The translations under genes and the position numbers were made by a program. The notes below the pieces were generated by a model. The model was not told the origin of the DNA, did not search any database, and was given only the letters and a program-made list of their open reading frames with translations. This document shows positions 9,740 to 18,938 of a stretch of DNA of 64,000 nucleotides, in pieces; position 1 is the stretch's first letter; every line of letters begins with the position of its first letter. This DNA comes from JAJDAT01 sp964570665 (GTDB taxonomy: Bacteria; Nitrospinota; Nitrospinia; Nitrospinales; JAJDAT01), in the NCBI GenBank assembly GCA_964570665.1, contig CAZMZH010000005.1:186001-250000 (forward strand), in the 5' to 3' direction.

Positions 9740-12439
9740 ATGCAAATCCGTGAATTACACATAGATGGTTTTGGAATTTTCCATAATGCCTTGATTAAGG
9801 AATTTCGTCCTGGAGTAAATGTCATTTTTGGTCCAAATGAATATGGTAAAACAACTTTACTCGAATTTATTCGTAAAGTTTTGTTTGGCTTTAAAAAGAG
9901 AAGTGGAGATTTGAACGATTATTCGCCCGTTCATGGCGGTAACCTTGGAGGTAAAATCGTTTGCGAATTGGCTAATCAATCAAACGTTACCATTTCACGG
10001 TTTGGCACAAACAGAGGAGGAAAGGTCAACATTACCGTCAATTCTGAGTTTTTCAATACCGAAGAAAAATTGGACTCTATTTTAGGTTATGCATCTTCAG
10101 ATTTGTACCGTAATATTTTCGCATTTAGTCTGGACGAACTTCAAGAATTTGGATCACTAAAAGTCAATGATGTAAAAGATCGTATCTATGGCGCGGGCTT
10201 AGGTTTAGGCTCCAAATCAATTTCTCAAGTTGAAAAACAATTCCAAGAAAACAAAGAAAACCTATTTAAACCAAAAGGTAAAATTCAACCTATTACGGTG
10301 TTAGGGAATGAGATCGTAGACTTGAACCTTGCAATTTCCAAGATTCAAGAGAATTTAGCTCATTACGACAAATTAAAATTTAAAGTTAAACGCCTGGAGG
10401 GCGATAAACAAGAGGTTTTAGATCAAACAAATCGATTAGAAAATAATAAGCAACACCTAGAAAATCTTCTGGATCTTTACCCCGTTTACATCGATTGGAA
10501 ATCGGCAAAAGAAAAGATAAATAAGCTTATCAGTCTACCCGATTTGCCGCAAAATTCTATGGAAACTCTTGAACGCCTCAAGGCGGAGTCTAACGCTATT
10601 AAAAACACAATTGAAGAAGAACAAGCAGAACTCGATATTAAAGAGATTGAACGCCAAACTTTATCAGATAAAGAAAAAGTTCTGGAAAATTCCGATACTT
10701 TTATTACCTTGCAAAATATGACCGAACAAGTTCGCTCGGCAATCCAAGATTCAACCGTAGTTGGAATTGCAAAAGATCAATTAGACGAACAAATCCAGAT
10801 AGAAATGAAAAAACTTGGTCCCGGCTGGGACGAAAGTATGGTTGATCGCTTTGAAATTACAAATATCTTGACCGAACAAATTCATGTTCATCGAGGATTA
10901 TTGGATGAAGCTCATAATAAAGTCATTCGCACAAAAGAAAAACTCGAAGACTTCCGCGAAAATAAAGCAAAAGAACTTTCCCAAGGAATTCAAGTTCCCG
11001 AATGGCTTAAAGTAATCTCTTATAGTCTTTTAACATTAGGACTGCTTGGGCTTTCGTGGGGGATTTTTAGTCAAGATTTTGGTTTTTTATTCTTTTCTCT
11101 AATAATTCTTTCCATTGGCGTTCTAAGCGTTCGAATGATCGTAAAAGCAAAAACTACACTTGTTAGAGAGGATCTTCAAGGTCCTGAACTTACAGGACAA
11201 CTTAACGAAAGCAAGGAAGAGTCCGACAAAAAATATTCCGATTGGAGAGCATGGCTAAAAAACAAAAGCTTTGATGCAAATTTAACTCCAATAGCAGCGG
11301 AAAAAACCCTTTCCACACTTAGAGAAATAAAAAATATGTTTAACCAAAGGCAAGATATGAGCCAAAGGTTAAACAAAATGGAGCAAACAAAGAAAAAGGC
11401 AATCAATCTCATTGAACTGATTAAACCTTACCTACCAAGAAACTCGCCTGTAGAAAATATAATTTCCAATATTGACGCTTTGCATCGAATTTACGAAGAG
11501 GCTCTTAAAAGCCAAGAAAAACAAAACGCAATTGCTCTTCAACTGCAGGGAGTTCAAAGAAAAATCGCTCGCTTAGAAGAACAACTCGCCGGTAAGAGAA
11601 AAGAGATTAGCGATTTTATTGGGCGAACAGACGCAAAAACAGAAATAGAATTCGAAGAAATTTTTCGATTAGTCGAAGAAAAAAATAAGCTTGAAAATAT
11701 AACAGATGAAAAACTTAATCAAATACAAAGCAGAGTAGGATTTGGAGAAAGTTTTCAAAACTTTCTAAATACTATAGAAAACTCTTCTCCCGAGGAATTA
11801 CGACAACAACTCGATTCTGTATTAACTAAATTGGAGGAATTTCATACCAAACGCGATCAATTACATAAAGAGCTGGGCGAAGCTGAAAATCAAATCAATC
11901 TCTTAGCTTCAAATAAAGAACTTTTGGATCTTCTATATCAAAAGGAAATTAAGCGAGAACAATTAAATAAATTTTCTAGAGATTGGGCCACTAATCAAAT
12001 ATCCTTGTTTATGCTAGAAAAAGCCAAAATTAATTATGAAAAAGAAAGACAACCTTCGGTAATCCAGTCCGCTCAAAAAATCTTTTCACAAATAACAAAC
12101 GGGAAATATCAAAGAATTTTTAAACCTTTAGATTCAGAAGAGATCTTGGCCGATGAAGATTCTGGGTTGCGCAAAACTGTATATGAAATGAGCCGAGGTT
12201 CTCGCGAGCAATTATATCTCTCAATGCGTTTAGGTCTAATAGAAGAATATGAAACTAGATCGGAACCTCTACCTATAATTATGGACGATGTGCTAGTTAA
12301 TTTTGACGATACTAGAGGGAAAAAGGTATTGGAAATTTTAAGCTCATTTGCTGAAAAAAGACAGGTAATAGTTCTCACTTGTCACCAACATACCGTCGAA
12401 GTTTATCGAGAATTCGGCTCCCATTTAGTTACTTTTTAA
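9740..12439 (+). CDS. yhaN: YhaN/SbcC-like SMC-type ATPase with membrane hairpin
   Basis: 899 residues. Walker A GPNEYGKTT is at residues 31-39; this variant has Tyr where most YhaN or Rad50-like proteins have Ala. A Q-loop-like segment follows (FSLDELQEFGSL, about 132-143). Two long coiled-coil arms (about 180-420 and 480-790) flank a pair of adjacent hydrophobic helices near 424-470, predicted to be a transmembrane hairpin at the apex instead of a zinc hook. The signature region (YEMSRGSREQLYLSMRL) and Walker B (LPIIMDDVL, near 843-850) are near the end. With YhaO it should form a membrane-tethered Mre11-Rad50-like complex. Confidence 0.9.
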   Translation: MQIRELHIDGFGIFHNALIKEFRPGVNVIFGPNEYGKTTLLEFIRKVLFGFKKRSGDLNDYSPVHGGNLGGKIVCELANQSNVTISRFGTNRGGKVNITVNSEFFNTEEKLDSILGYASSDLYRNIFAFSLDELQEFGSLKVNDVKDRIYGAGLGLGSKSISQVEKQFQENKENLFKPKGKIQPITVLGNEIVDLNLAISKIQENLAHYDKLKFKVKRLEGDKQEVLDQTNRLENNKQHLENLLDLYPVYIDWKSAKEKINKLISLPDLPQNSMETLERLKAESNAIKNTIEEEQAELDIKEIERQTLSDKEKVLENSDTFITLQNMTEQVRSAIQDSTVVGIAKDQLDEQIQIEMKKLGPGWDESMVDRFEITNILTEQIHVHRGLLDEAHNKVIRTKEKLEDFRENKAKELSQGIQVPEWLKVISYSLLTLGLLGLSWGIFSQDFGFLFFSLIILSIGVLSVRMIVKAKTTLVREDLQGPELTGQLNESKEESDKKYSDWRAWLKNKSFDANLTPIAAEKTLSTLREIKNMFNQRQDMSQRLNKMEQTKKKAINLIELIKPYLPRNSPVENIISNIDALHRIYEEALKSQEKQNAIALQLQGVQRKIARLEEQLAGKRKEISDFIGRTDAKTEIEFEEIFRLVEEKNKLENITDEKLNQIQSRVGFGESFQNFLNTIENSSPEELRQQLDSVLTKLEEFHTKRDQLHKELGEAENQINLLASNKELLDLLYQKEIKREQLNKFSRDWATNQISLFMLEKAKINYEKERQPSVIQSAQKIFSQITNGKYQRIFKPLDSEEILADEDSGLRKTVYEMSRGSREQLYLSMRLGLIEEYETRSEPLPIIMDDVLVNFDDTRGKKVLEILSSFAEKRQVIVLTCHQHTVEVYREFGSHLVTF

Positions 12440-12579
12440 TTAATATAAAATTTAAAAACTGCTTAAAATAATATTAAAATATTTTTTATTTTGTTTTAAT
12501 TTAAAATGAGCTAAAACAAAATATTGAAAAAACCAAAAACCTGAATTAAAAATCGTTTAATTTTTAAAATCAAATTACT

Positions 12580-13092
12580 ATGGGTATCTTAAGTTTCTTT
12601 AGCTCTTTGTTTGGCGGTACAAAAAGAAAAATCGCCCCAATAGTTCAATCTCCAAAAGATAGAGTTCAAAATCAAGAATATCGGAATCCTGGCGATCCTG
12701 TAGAGGTAATCCGTCTTGACCAACCGGCCCCAAAAGGTCTGCCCAAAAAAATTAAAAGTAACGTTGAATTAGTCGGAGTATCGGGAGCAAAACGCCGCGA
12801 AGCGGCTAATGGCTTTATTCTTGGCTCTAAAAGACAGCTCAAATTTGTTTTAGATAAAAGCAACAAAGAAGAAAAAAATTTAATAAAAATTTTAGGAAAA
12901 TGGGAATACAAAAAGGGGAAAACACAATCAGGTCATTTAGGCTGGCTACCCAAAAATATGTTTATGGATATTGAACCTTATCTAACAAAACCTTTGGGAG
13001 CAACCATAAAATATATGGAACTGGCTAAAGGAAAAAAACCTCCAACTATAAAAATTGAGATATGGCGAGGAATGAATAGGAAAAAAGACTAA
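12580..13092 (+). CDS. Small HIRAN-like protein
   Basis: 170 residues. After a basic, Pro-rich N-terminus (about 1-55), residues 60-150 resemble a HIRAN domain: the VELVGVSGAKRREAA strand and turn, then a stretch where the family has a ligand-binding loop, then GHLGWLPKNMFMDI, which matches the family's G-x-L-G-Y-L-P-x4-A pattern. HIRAN domains bind DNA 3' ends or occur in DNA-processing proteins. It lies 140 bp downstream of the YhaO/YhaN pair in the same direction, which fits a DNA-repair context. The match is by eye and of medium strength. Confidence 0.5.
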   Translation: MGILSFFSSLFGGTKRKIAPIVQSPKDRVQNQEYRNPGDPVEVIRLDQPAPKGLPKKIKSNVELVGVSGAKRREAANGFILGSKRQLKFVLDKSNKEEKNLIKILGKWEYKKGKTQSGHLGWLPKNMFMDIEPYLTKPLGATIKYMELAKGKKPPTIKIEIWRGMNRKKD

Positions 13093-13108
13093 GGAAAAGA
13101 ATTAAATC

Positions 13109-13144
13109 AAAAAAAAACGGGATCCGGATATACCGAATCCCGTT
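13109..13144 (-). terminator. Rho-independent terminator for the DUF4399 lipoprotein gene
   Basis: The arms AACGGGATCCGG (13116-13127) and CCGAATCCCGTT (13133-13144) pair over 12 positions with one mismatch around a 5-nt loop. A run of nine A's ending at 13117 becomes a U-run after the hairpin on the minus strand. It lies between convergent genes, and may also act weakly on the plus strand. Confidence 0.85.
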
Positions 13145-13192
13145 TCGTAAAATTTAGTCTTATACTCTTAAATAATGTGCAGAGTAATTCTT

Positions 13193-13663
13193 TTAATTGG
13201 TATCTCCCACAAAAATAACAATTGCATCTGTTACAGGAGGATTATAAGGAACGTGGTTTCCTTTTGCAAAGACGGCAGTGATAGTATGTGGCCCAGGGCT
13301 TAATTCTAAAGTCTTACATGTAGAACCATCACCCATGTGAATATGATTAGCATCTTTTGCTATAGGTTTATTAACATTAATATCATATACATCAATTAAT
13401 AAATGATGATGTCCCTTACCAGCATTAACGCCTTTTTTAGCCGGCTCCACAGTATAACCAGTGGTAGCCATACAAACTTCTACAGGGCCACGAACCTGAG
13501 CCATACGTGCAGGTTTCGTAATTTTCACTCCGCTACCCATTGCAGCAGCAGGAGCAGCTTTATAGTTATGACCACTTGAGCTTGCCGCTTGATGACCTCC
13601 AGAAGCACATGCAGATAAAGCAAACCCTAATGCCAATAATAAAACACCTTTTTTAAACAACAT
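13193..13663 (-). CDS. DUF4399-family lipoprotein
   Basis: 156 residues from the ATG at 13663, chosen because a very strong Shine-Dalgarno (GGAGGAGG) lies just upstream; a longer frame from 13741 has none. The signal peptide ends in a lipobox (LSAC). The mature part has the DUF4399 pattern: GPVEVCMATTGYTVEPA, then GKGHHHLLIDV, HIHMGDG and a C-terminal PGPHTITAVFA strand. This family is periplasmic or surface-exposed with a His-rich centre; the function is unknown and metal binding is only plausible. The strong RBS and terminator suggest high expression from its own transcript. Confidence 0.85.
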   Translation of the reverse strand: MLFKKGVLLLALGFALSACASGGHQAASSSGHNYKAAPAAAMGSGVKITKPARMAQVRGPVEVCMATTGYTVEPAKKGVNAGKGHHHLLIDVYDINVNKPIAKDANHIHMGDGSTCKTLELSPGPHTITAVFAKGNHVPYNPPVTDAIVIFVGDTN

Positions 13664-13837
13664 AATATCCTCCTCCAATAGATAAAATACTTTGGCAACG
13701 GAGACTTCTTCAGTCTTCGAACCCAACACTTGAAATAACAATATGTTAACAAACTTTAAATTATTTAAGATATTATAAAATAAAATTAAACAAAATCAAA
13801 TGTGGTTTAAATAAAAATAATATAACCAATTATTGGC

Positions 13838-14209
13838 ATGAAAAACAAAAAATCCGCTTCATTTAATTTAAAAACCAGAATTCGCATTCTTTTAAATGAA
13901 GAAATCGCTCTTGGCCCAGGAAAAACGGATTTATTAGAAGCCATTGAAAAAACCGGTTCTATTTCCGCAGCGGCAAAAAGTTTAGGCTTAAGTTATCGCC
14001 GGGCCTGGGATATGGTAGATACCATGAACCGTTCTTTTAAAGAACCATTAGTGTTAGGAGCCATAGGAGGGAAAAGAGGAGGAGGGTCAACCCTAACTCC
14101 AACAGGAAAACAATTAATTCTAGTTTATCGAAAAATGGAAAAAAAAGCTTTATCAGCGGTCCAAAAAGAATGGAACTTAGTAGAAAGCTTATTAAAAACC
14201 AGGTCTTAA
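13838..14209 (+). CDS. ModE-type winged helix DNA-binding regulator
   Basis: 123 residues, essentially only the N-terminal winged helix of ModE: FNLKTRIRILLNEEIALGPGKTDLLEAI (split here for recognition as RIRILLNEE and GPGKTDLL), then the helix-turn-helix TGSISAAAKSLGLSYRRAW and the wing GGKRGGGSTLTPTG. There is no molybdate-binding TOBE/MOP domain, so it would need another sensor or be constitutive. Small proteins of this type control molybdenum or other metal and cofactor genes. No molybdate transporter is nearby. Confidence 0.85.
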   Translation: MKNKKSASFNLKTRIRILLNEEIALGPGKTDLLEAIEKTGSISAAAKSLGLSYRRAWDMVDTMNRSFKEPLVLGAIGGKRGGGSTLTPTGKQLILVYRKMEKKALSAVQKEWNLVESLLKTRS

Positions 14210-14222
14210 ATTAAATATATTA

Positions 14223-15344
14223 TTACCCCTTCTTTTGGCCCTCGATTTCAAATCCTACAAATTTCAACTTAATTTGATCTTCAGGAAGGAGACTATAAGC
14301 ATCCGTCTCGTCTAAATATTCGTGTGAATCAAAGAGCTTAACCTCAAAACAAGCATTGCTAACATCCTCAATCAAATTATCTGCAAACTCATCTTCTATT
14401 TCAACTAACGTTTCTAAATAACCAGGTATCAACCTTCCTAGAAATTCTGGACTCTTCGATTCTTTTAAAATTTGTCTTTCTAAATCAGTATCAATAACGT
14501 TTAGAACTCCTTTAGGCGCCAAAACTTTATGAGCCCAATTCAAAAACTTTTGCCTATCATTCCGTGATAGATGATGTAAAAACTTATTAACCCAAACCGC
14601 TCCTAAAGGTTCTTCCAAAAGCGTTTCGTTTGGAAAATCGATCCTTAAAATCTGAATATTATCTTTTCCCATTAAATTTTTAAAATGAGAAAGCCCTTCT
14701 AAAATAAATGAAATCCGGTCTGTTAAATACAATTTGGGAAACGACTCTGGCCATTCATGAATTAAGCTATACCCTACCAACCCCGTCGCCACATCTAAAA
14801 CAGGTTTATCTCCTATGGCATCGGAATCTTGCATGGGCACTTCCCAAGGAAAGTTTTGTGTTTCGTACAAATAATAACTATAACTTTCGGCTAAAAAACA
14901 AACAATTTTGGGATCCTCAAAAAAACTTTGATCGTTTTTTAAAAACTCAGCAAATTGTCGAAATAAAAATTCCATTTTTTCAAATAGAGTTGCAATTGGC
15001 TGATTCAAAGAGGAATTTTTTGTATCGTTCTTTAACGTTCCGTGAATATGATCAAAATTTAAGTAAACCATTGGACGTTCATGCTGAACATACATTAAAT
15101 CTGCTAAATCGATCATAATCTCTGGATACACATACCGCACTAAACTATTAAAACATTCCTGCATTTCTTCGCCTTGCGATCCAGAACAAAAGCCTATACG
15201 GCTATCTAAATATTCAAACAATCCACGAACGCGTTTATTCAATTCATGCGATGACGAATAATCTAATCCTAAAAAAGAACGGCCGTTATCTGTAAGAAGA
15301 GATAATCTATTTGCTGTACTATCAAAAATGGGAGAATGAATCAT
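14223..15344 (-). CDS. SAM-dependent methyltransferase-like protein
   Basis: 373 residues. The N-terminal ~180 residues are helical and of unknown role. From about 185 a class I methyltransferase-like core can be seen: LDVATGLVGYSLI (motif I region), LYLTDRISFI, ILRIDFPN, AVWVNKFLHHLSRNDRQKFLNW and VLAPKGVLNVIDTD. The Gly-rich motif is less canonical than usual, so activity is likely but not certain. The helical N-terminus could be a dimerisation or substrate cap. It is convergent with the ModE-like gene, with a 13-bp gap between the two stops. Confidence 0.6.
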   Translation of the reverse strand: MIHSPIFDSTANRLSLLTDNGRSFLGLDYSSSHELNKRVRGLFEYLDSRIGFCSGSQGEEMQECFNSLVRYVYPEIMIDLADLMYVQHERPMVYLNFDHIHGTLKNDTKNSSLNQPIATLFEKMEFLFRQFAEFLKNDQSFFEDPKIVCFLAESYSYYLYETQNFPWEVPMQDSDAIGDKPVLDVATGLVGYSLIHEWPESFPKLYLTDRISFILEGLSHFKNLMGKDNIQILRIDFPNETLLEEPLGAVWVNKFLHHLSRNDRQKFLNWAHKVLAPKGVLNVIDTDLERQILKESKSPEFLGRLIPGYLETLVEIEDEFADNLIEDVSNACFEVKLFDSHEYLDETDAYSLLPEDQIKLKFVGFEIEGQKKG

Positions 15345-15504
15345 AAAATTTAAAGAATAACTAAAACATCAGTGAGGAAAAAACCGTAGAATAAAATGAA
15401 TATCTTTATGGATTGTAATAGTTGAAATTGAATTTATATTATCACGTTCCTCCAAATATTCTGAATCGAGATTCATTCGGGTTCAAGTTAAGCATAAAAA
15501 CTCC

Positions 15505-15882
15505 TTATCGCCAATTCCATATAGCTCTTCCTAACAAATAAAACGTCGCTACAATACAGGGCAACACATATGGAACTGCCATAAAAGCTTCTCCTGTATA
15601 TAATCTAAAGCAAGAATGCAAAGCGCGTGCGCCATAAAGAACCGCCATAATTAGAGTAAGCTTTCTTCCACATTTATAAATAAAATAAGCTCCGGCTCCA
15701 TTTAACAATAACAAAATAACGGCTGTTATAAACGCCAGCCACCCTAGATTAAACGGTGGCAATAACCCAAAAAACAAACAAAAATAAATAATATTTAAAG
15801 CAAAAAAACCTATTCCCGCTTGTTGAAATTTTTTTTTATTTATTAAATTGCCTTCATCGATCATTTCTTCAATCGTTTCCAT
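15505..15882 (-). CDS. Small four-helix membrane protein
   Basis: 125 residues with four hydrophobic segments (about 22-40, 45-68, 75-92 and 100-120) after a short acidic N-terminus. No motif ties it to a known family; similar small bacterial proteins are simply annotated as membrane proteins. It reads on the minus strand, about 160 bp from the methyltransferase-like gene. Confidence 0.6.
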   Translation of the reverse strand: METIEEMIDEGNLINKKKFQQAGIGFFALNIIYFCLFFGLLPPFNLGWLAFITAVILLLLNGAGAYFIYKCGRKLTLIMAVLYGARALHSCFRLYTGEAFMAVPYVLPCIVATFYLLGRAIWNWR

Positions 15883-16057
15883 AAAAACAGCAATCTCTTT
15901 TCTAAGTAATTATTTTAATGAGTTTTTATCCCACAATATTCACCTACCCAATGTTGCGATTTTAGCCTCGGTATGATACCGTTCTTCATTCTCAACTTTT
16001 ATCGCACGAGTTTACCACTTAACCTGCAACTTTAGAACGTTCGTCTCCTAAACGATC

Positions 16058-17266
16058 ATGCTTTCTGCATCCGAACAGCTCGAAATTATCCAACGCGGAA
16101 CCGCTGAAGTTATCGAAGAAAAAGAACTCGGTCAACGCATCGAAAATGCCATTAAGAAAAACGTTCCGCTTCGCGTTAAAGCAGGGTTTGACCCTACAGC
16201 TCCCGATTTGCATTTAGGACATACTGTCCTTTTGCAAAAGATGAAACAATTTCAAGACTTAGGGCACCAAGCTGTTTTTTTAATCGGCGATTTTACTGGA
16301 ATGATTGGCGACCCAACCGGGAAATCGGAAACGAGGAAAAGCCTAACGGAAGATCAGGTGAAGGAAAATGCCATAACATATCTAGAGCAAGTTTTTAAAA
16401 TCTTAGATCCAGAAAAAACCGAAATTGTGTACAACAGCGAATGGATGAATAAATTCACCTCTTCGGATATGATCAGGTTGGCGGCTAAATATACGGTTGC
16501 AAGAATGCTAGAGCGAGACGACTTTCAAAAACGCCTATCGAAAAATCTTCCAATTTCAATGCATGAGATGTTCTATCCTCTAATTCAAGGATACGATTCC
16601 GTCGCTCTTAAATCGGATATTGAATTGGGCGGGACGGACCAAAAGTTTAATCTTCTGGTTGGGCGAGAATTACAAAGAGATTATAAACAGATCCCGCAAC
16701 TCATTTTGACGATGCCTCTTTTGGAAGGAACTGACGGCGAACAAAAAATGAGTAAAAGTCTAGGAAATGCCATTGGCATTGCCGAACCTCCTCGCGAAAT
16801 GTTTGGAAAGGTGATGTCGATTTCAGATTCGTTAATGTGGAAGTATTTTGAATTATTAAGCGATATAACCTCAAATGAAATAGCGGATCTCAAGCAAAAA
16901 GCCGAAGCGGGTGAAATGAACCCAAAGAACGCAAAAGTTTTATTAGCTAAAGAAATTGTTTCACGGTTTCACAGTTCAGAATCGGCAGAACACGCTGCGG
17001 CAGAATTTGAGAACGTTTTTAAGAAAAAACAGCTTCCAGACGAAATCCCTACAATTCCTTCCTGGGGTTCAAACGAAATGTGGGTTTGCAAACTATTGAC
17101 TGATAATAAACTAACAAAAAGCTCTTCCGAAGCGCGGAGAATGGTTCAACAAGGCGCCGTTAGCATAGACGGAGAAAAAATCGGCGATCCTAATTTGCAG
17201 TTAGAAGGAAATAAAGAATATTTAATTAAAGTAGGAAAAAAGAAGTTTCTTAAAATCCAACCCTAG
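16058..17266 (+). CDS. tyrS: Tyrosyl-tRNA synthetase
   Basis: 402 residues, of the TyrRS type common in Proteobacteria and relatives. The class I signatures are present: HLGH at residues 52-55 (the HIGH motif) and KMSKS at about 230-234. The C-terminal ~60 residues form an S4-type RNA-binding domain (SSSEARRMVQQGAVSIDGEK). It charges tRNA-Tyr in the cytoplasm. The tyrosine and ATP pocket region GFDPTAPDLHLGH is intact. A small acidic protein gene follows 36 bp downstream and may be cotranscribed. Confidence 0.97.
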   Translation: MLSASEQLEIIQRGTAEVIEEKELGQRIENAIKKNVPLRVKAGFDPTAPDLHLGHTVLLQKMKQFQDLGHQAVFLIGDFTGMIGDPTGKSETRKSLTEDQVKENAITYLEQVFKILDPEKTEIVYNSEWMNKFTSSDMIRLAAKYTVARMLERDDFQKRLSKNLPISMHEMFYPLIQGYDSVALKSDIELGGTDQKFNLLVGRELQRDYKQIPQLILTMPLLEGTDGEQKMSKSLGNAIGIAEPPREMFGKVMSISDSLMWKYFELLSDITSNEIADLKQKAEAGEMNPKNAKVLLAKEIVSRFHSSESAEHAAAEFENVFKKKQLPDEIPTIPSWGSNEMWVCKLLTDNKLTKSSSEARRMVQQGAVSIDGEKIGDPNLQLEGNKEYLIKVGKKKFLKIQP

Positions 17267-17302
17267 ATTCCTTACTTTATAACCTTTAACAATATTAATA
17301 CT

Positions 17303-17623
17303 ATGCCTGGGAAACCCAACTCATACCTAAAGTCGATGACTGTCGATCTACCAATATCTTCAAAAACTCGTCTTATGATTGAGGACGACGATGATTTAGA
17401 TAAAATCGTAAATCAAGTTCGTTTGGAAAAACAATGCCTCTATAAATTCGAAGAAGAAATTCAAGATGGGGAAACTGGGAAAGAGCTCCTTTGTAAGTTC
17501 GGCTTCACTGAATGGTTAAAAGAAGCAAGCTTAAAAGACCGTCAAGAAATGTACGGTTTTATGATTCAAATTGAATCGGTAGCCGCAGACCTTGCTGAAG
17601 ATGAAGACGACGAAGAGGATTAA
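17303..17623 (+). CDS. Small acidic protein of unknown function
   Basis: 106 residues with no signal peptide or membrane segment. It has an acidic patch near residue 30 (IEDDDDLDKI) and a strongly acidic C-terminus (EDEDDEED). The middle is predicted helical with few hydrophobics. I do not recognise the family. It lies 36 bp behind tyrS in the same direction and is probably transcribed with it. Confidence 0.55.
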   Translation: MPGKPNSYLKSMTVDLPISSKTRLMIEDDDDLDKIVNQVRLEKQCLYKFEEEIQDGETGKELLCKFGFTEWLKEASLKDRQEMYGFMIQIESVAADLAEDEDDEED

Positions 17624-17638
17624 CTCAATTCAAATTTC

Positions 17639-18106
17639 TTAGGAGCAACTTCTCATTCCTCGTTTTTCTAAATACTTTTGATGGTAGTCTTCCGCCGGAT
17701 AATATACGGAAGCTTCTAATATTTCAGTTACAATTGAGCTTCGATAACTACCGGATGCATCTAGGTTTGCTTTAGACTCTTCAGCCACCCGCTTTTGTTC
17801 CTCATTATGATAATATATCCCAGATCGGTATTGAGTTCCAATGTCTGGTCCCTGACGATTTAAGGTTGTAGGATCATGTTTTTTCCAGAAAACATTAAGT
17901 AACTCCGAGTAGGAGACTTTTTCCGGGTCAAAAATGACTTCAACGGCCTCAGCATGTCCGGTTCTACCAGTACAAACCTGCTCATATGTAGGATCTTTTG
18001 TTTGACCGCTAGTATAGCCTACCGAAGTCTCAACAACGCCTTCAGTTTGTTGGAAAGCTAATTCAACTCCCCAAAAACACCCGGCCGCAAACGTTGCTTT
18101 CTGCAT
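17639..18106 (-). CDS. msrA: Peptide methionine sulfoxide reductase MsrA
   Basis: 155 residues from the ATG at 18106, which has a GGAGGG ribosome-binding site 5 bp upstream. The catalytic GCFWG motif lies at residues 9-13, followed by the conserved GYTSGQT, HAEAVEV and YHQKYLEK regions. The C-terminal pair near RGMRSCS offers only one resolving Cys. The enzyme reduces methionine-S-sulfoxide in proteins at the expense of thioredoxin. There is no signal peptide, so it is cytoplasmic. It stands alone, convergent with the tyrS unit. Confidence 0.96.
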   Translation of the reverse strand: MQKATFAAGCFWGVELAFQQTEGVVETSVGYTSGQTKDPTYEQVCTGRTGHAEAVEVIFDPEKVSYSELLNVFWKKHDPTTLNRQGPDIGTQYRSGIYYHNEEQKRVAEESKANLDASGSYRSSIVTEILEASVYYPAEDYHQKYLEKRGMRSCS

Positions 18107-18315
18107 TTTGCCCTCCAAAAATTTAGTTTGAAACGAAATTTTAATAATTAGAATCTAACATAAAAATATTTTTCTTATTGTACCATCCAAACTGAAAGGT
18201 TTTTTAAGGGAATTTATACTTTCCCGAAGTTTAGTTAAATATCCTTTTTATAAGCCTTTTCCTTGACATAACAGCATATAATTTGTTTAAATTAATAAAA
18301 CTTACTAAGAAAGTA

Positions 18316-18861
18316 ATGTCACTTTCAAATCACCATATGAATTTCATGGAAATCTTGGAAAAAATCGATACATTCTTTCCCAAAAAACAAAAATATCGAT
18401 GGCTCCAAGCTCTAATTATAGTCGTTACTATTTCATTTATTGGGTCTTGTGGAATTGCCGCCAAAACGCGTGCAGCAATTAAAGGAGACCTCAAAATGTA
18501 TGTTAATATTGCCCCTAAAATAAATTCGGACAACCCACTGCCTGTAGATGTCGTTTGGGTCTATGATGAAGAATTATTAAAGGAGCTTTTGAAATTATCT
18601 GCAAAAGCTTGGTTTGAGAAAAAAGAACAGTTTAAAAGAGATTTTCCCTCCAATGAAGCCTTTGAGGTGTGGCCATGGGAATGGACACCTGGGCAAAAAG
18701 TTGCCGTCCAAAAAATTCCCATTAAAGCAAAATCAAAAGGAGGTATAATATTCGCTAATTATTTGATTGATGGAGATCACCGGGCAAGGGTAGACCCTGC
18801 CCAAGATTTTCAAATTGATTTTTCTAAAGAATCTTTCTCAGTCAAAGAACCAGAAGATTAA
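18316..18861 (+). CDS. tssJ: TssJ-like outer-membrane lipoprotein
   Basis: About 181 residues from the ATG at 18316; other ATGs at 18340, 18349 and a TTG at 18283 are possible. A lipobox (FIGSC) gives a lipidated Cys, with an unusually long basic region before the hydrophobic stretch, which favours a later start. The mature domain resembles TssJ/SciN: a strand LKMYVNIAPKIN, then a proline-rich turn and VDVVWVYDE, a helical excursion, then WTPGQKVAVQ and GGIIFANYLIDGDHRARV. TssJ anchors the type VI membrane complex to the outer membrane through TssM. The gene lies just upstream of tssK, which strengthens the call. Similarity is moderate. Confidence 0.6.
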   Translation: MSLSNHHMNFMEILEKIDTFFPKKQKYRWLQALIIVVTISFIGSCGIAAKTRAAIKGDLKMYVNIAPKINSDNPLPVDVVWVYDEELLKELLKLSAKAWFEKKEQFKRDFPSNEAFEVWPWEWTPGQKVAVQKIPIKAKSKGGIIFANYLIDGDHRARVDPAQDFQIDFSKESFSVKEPED

Positions 18862-18938
18862 AATATTGCTGAAACTATATTTATTTCGAATACGGAAAAC
18901 CAAGCGTCCCCACACAATACGTTTGAGGAAAAATAAAA

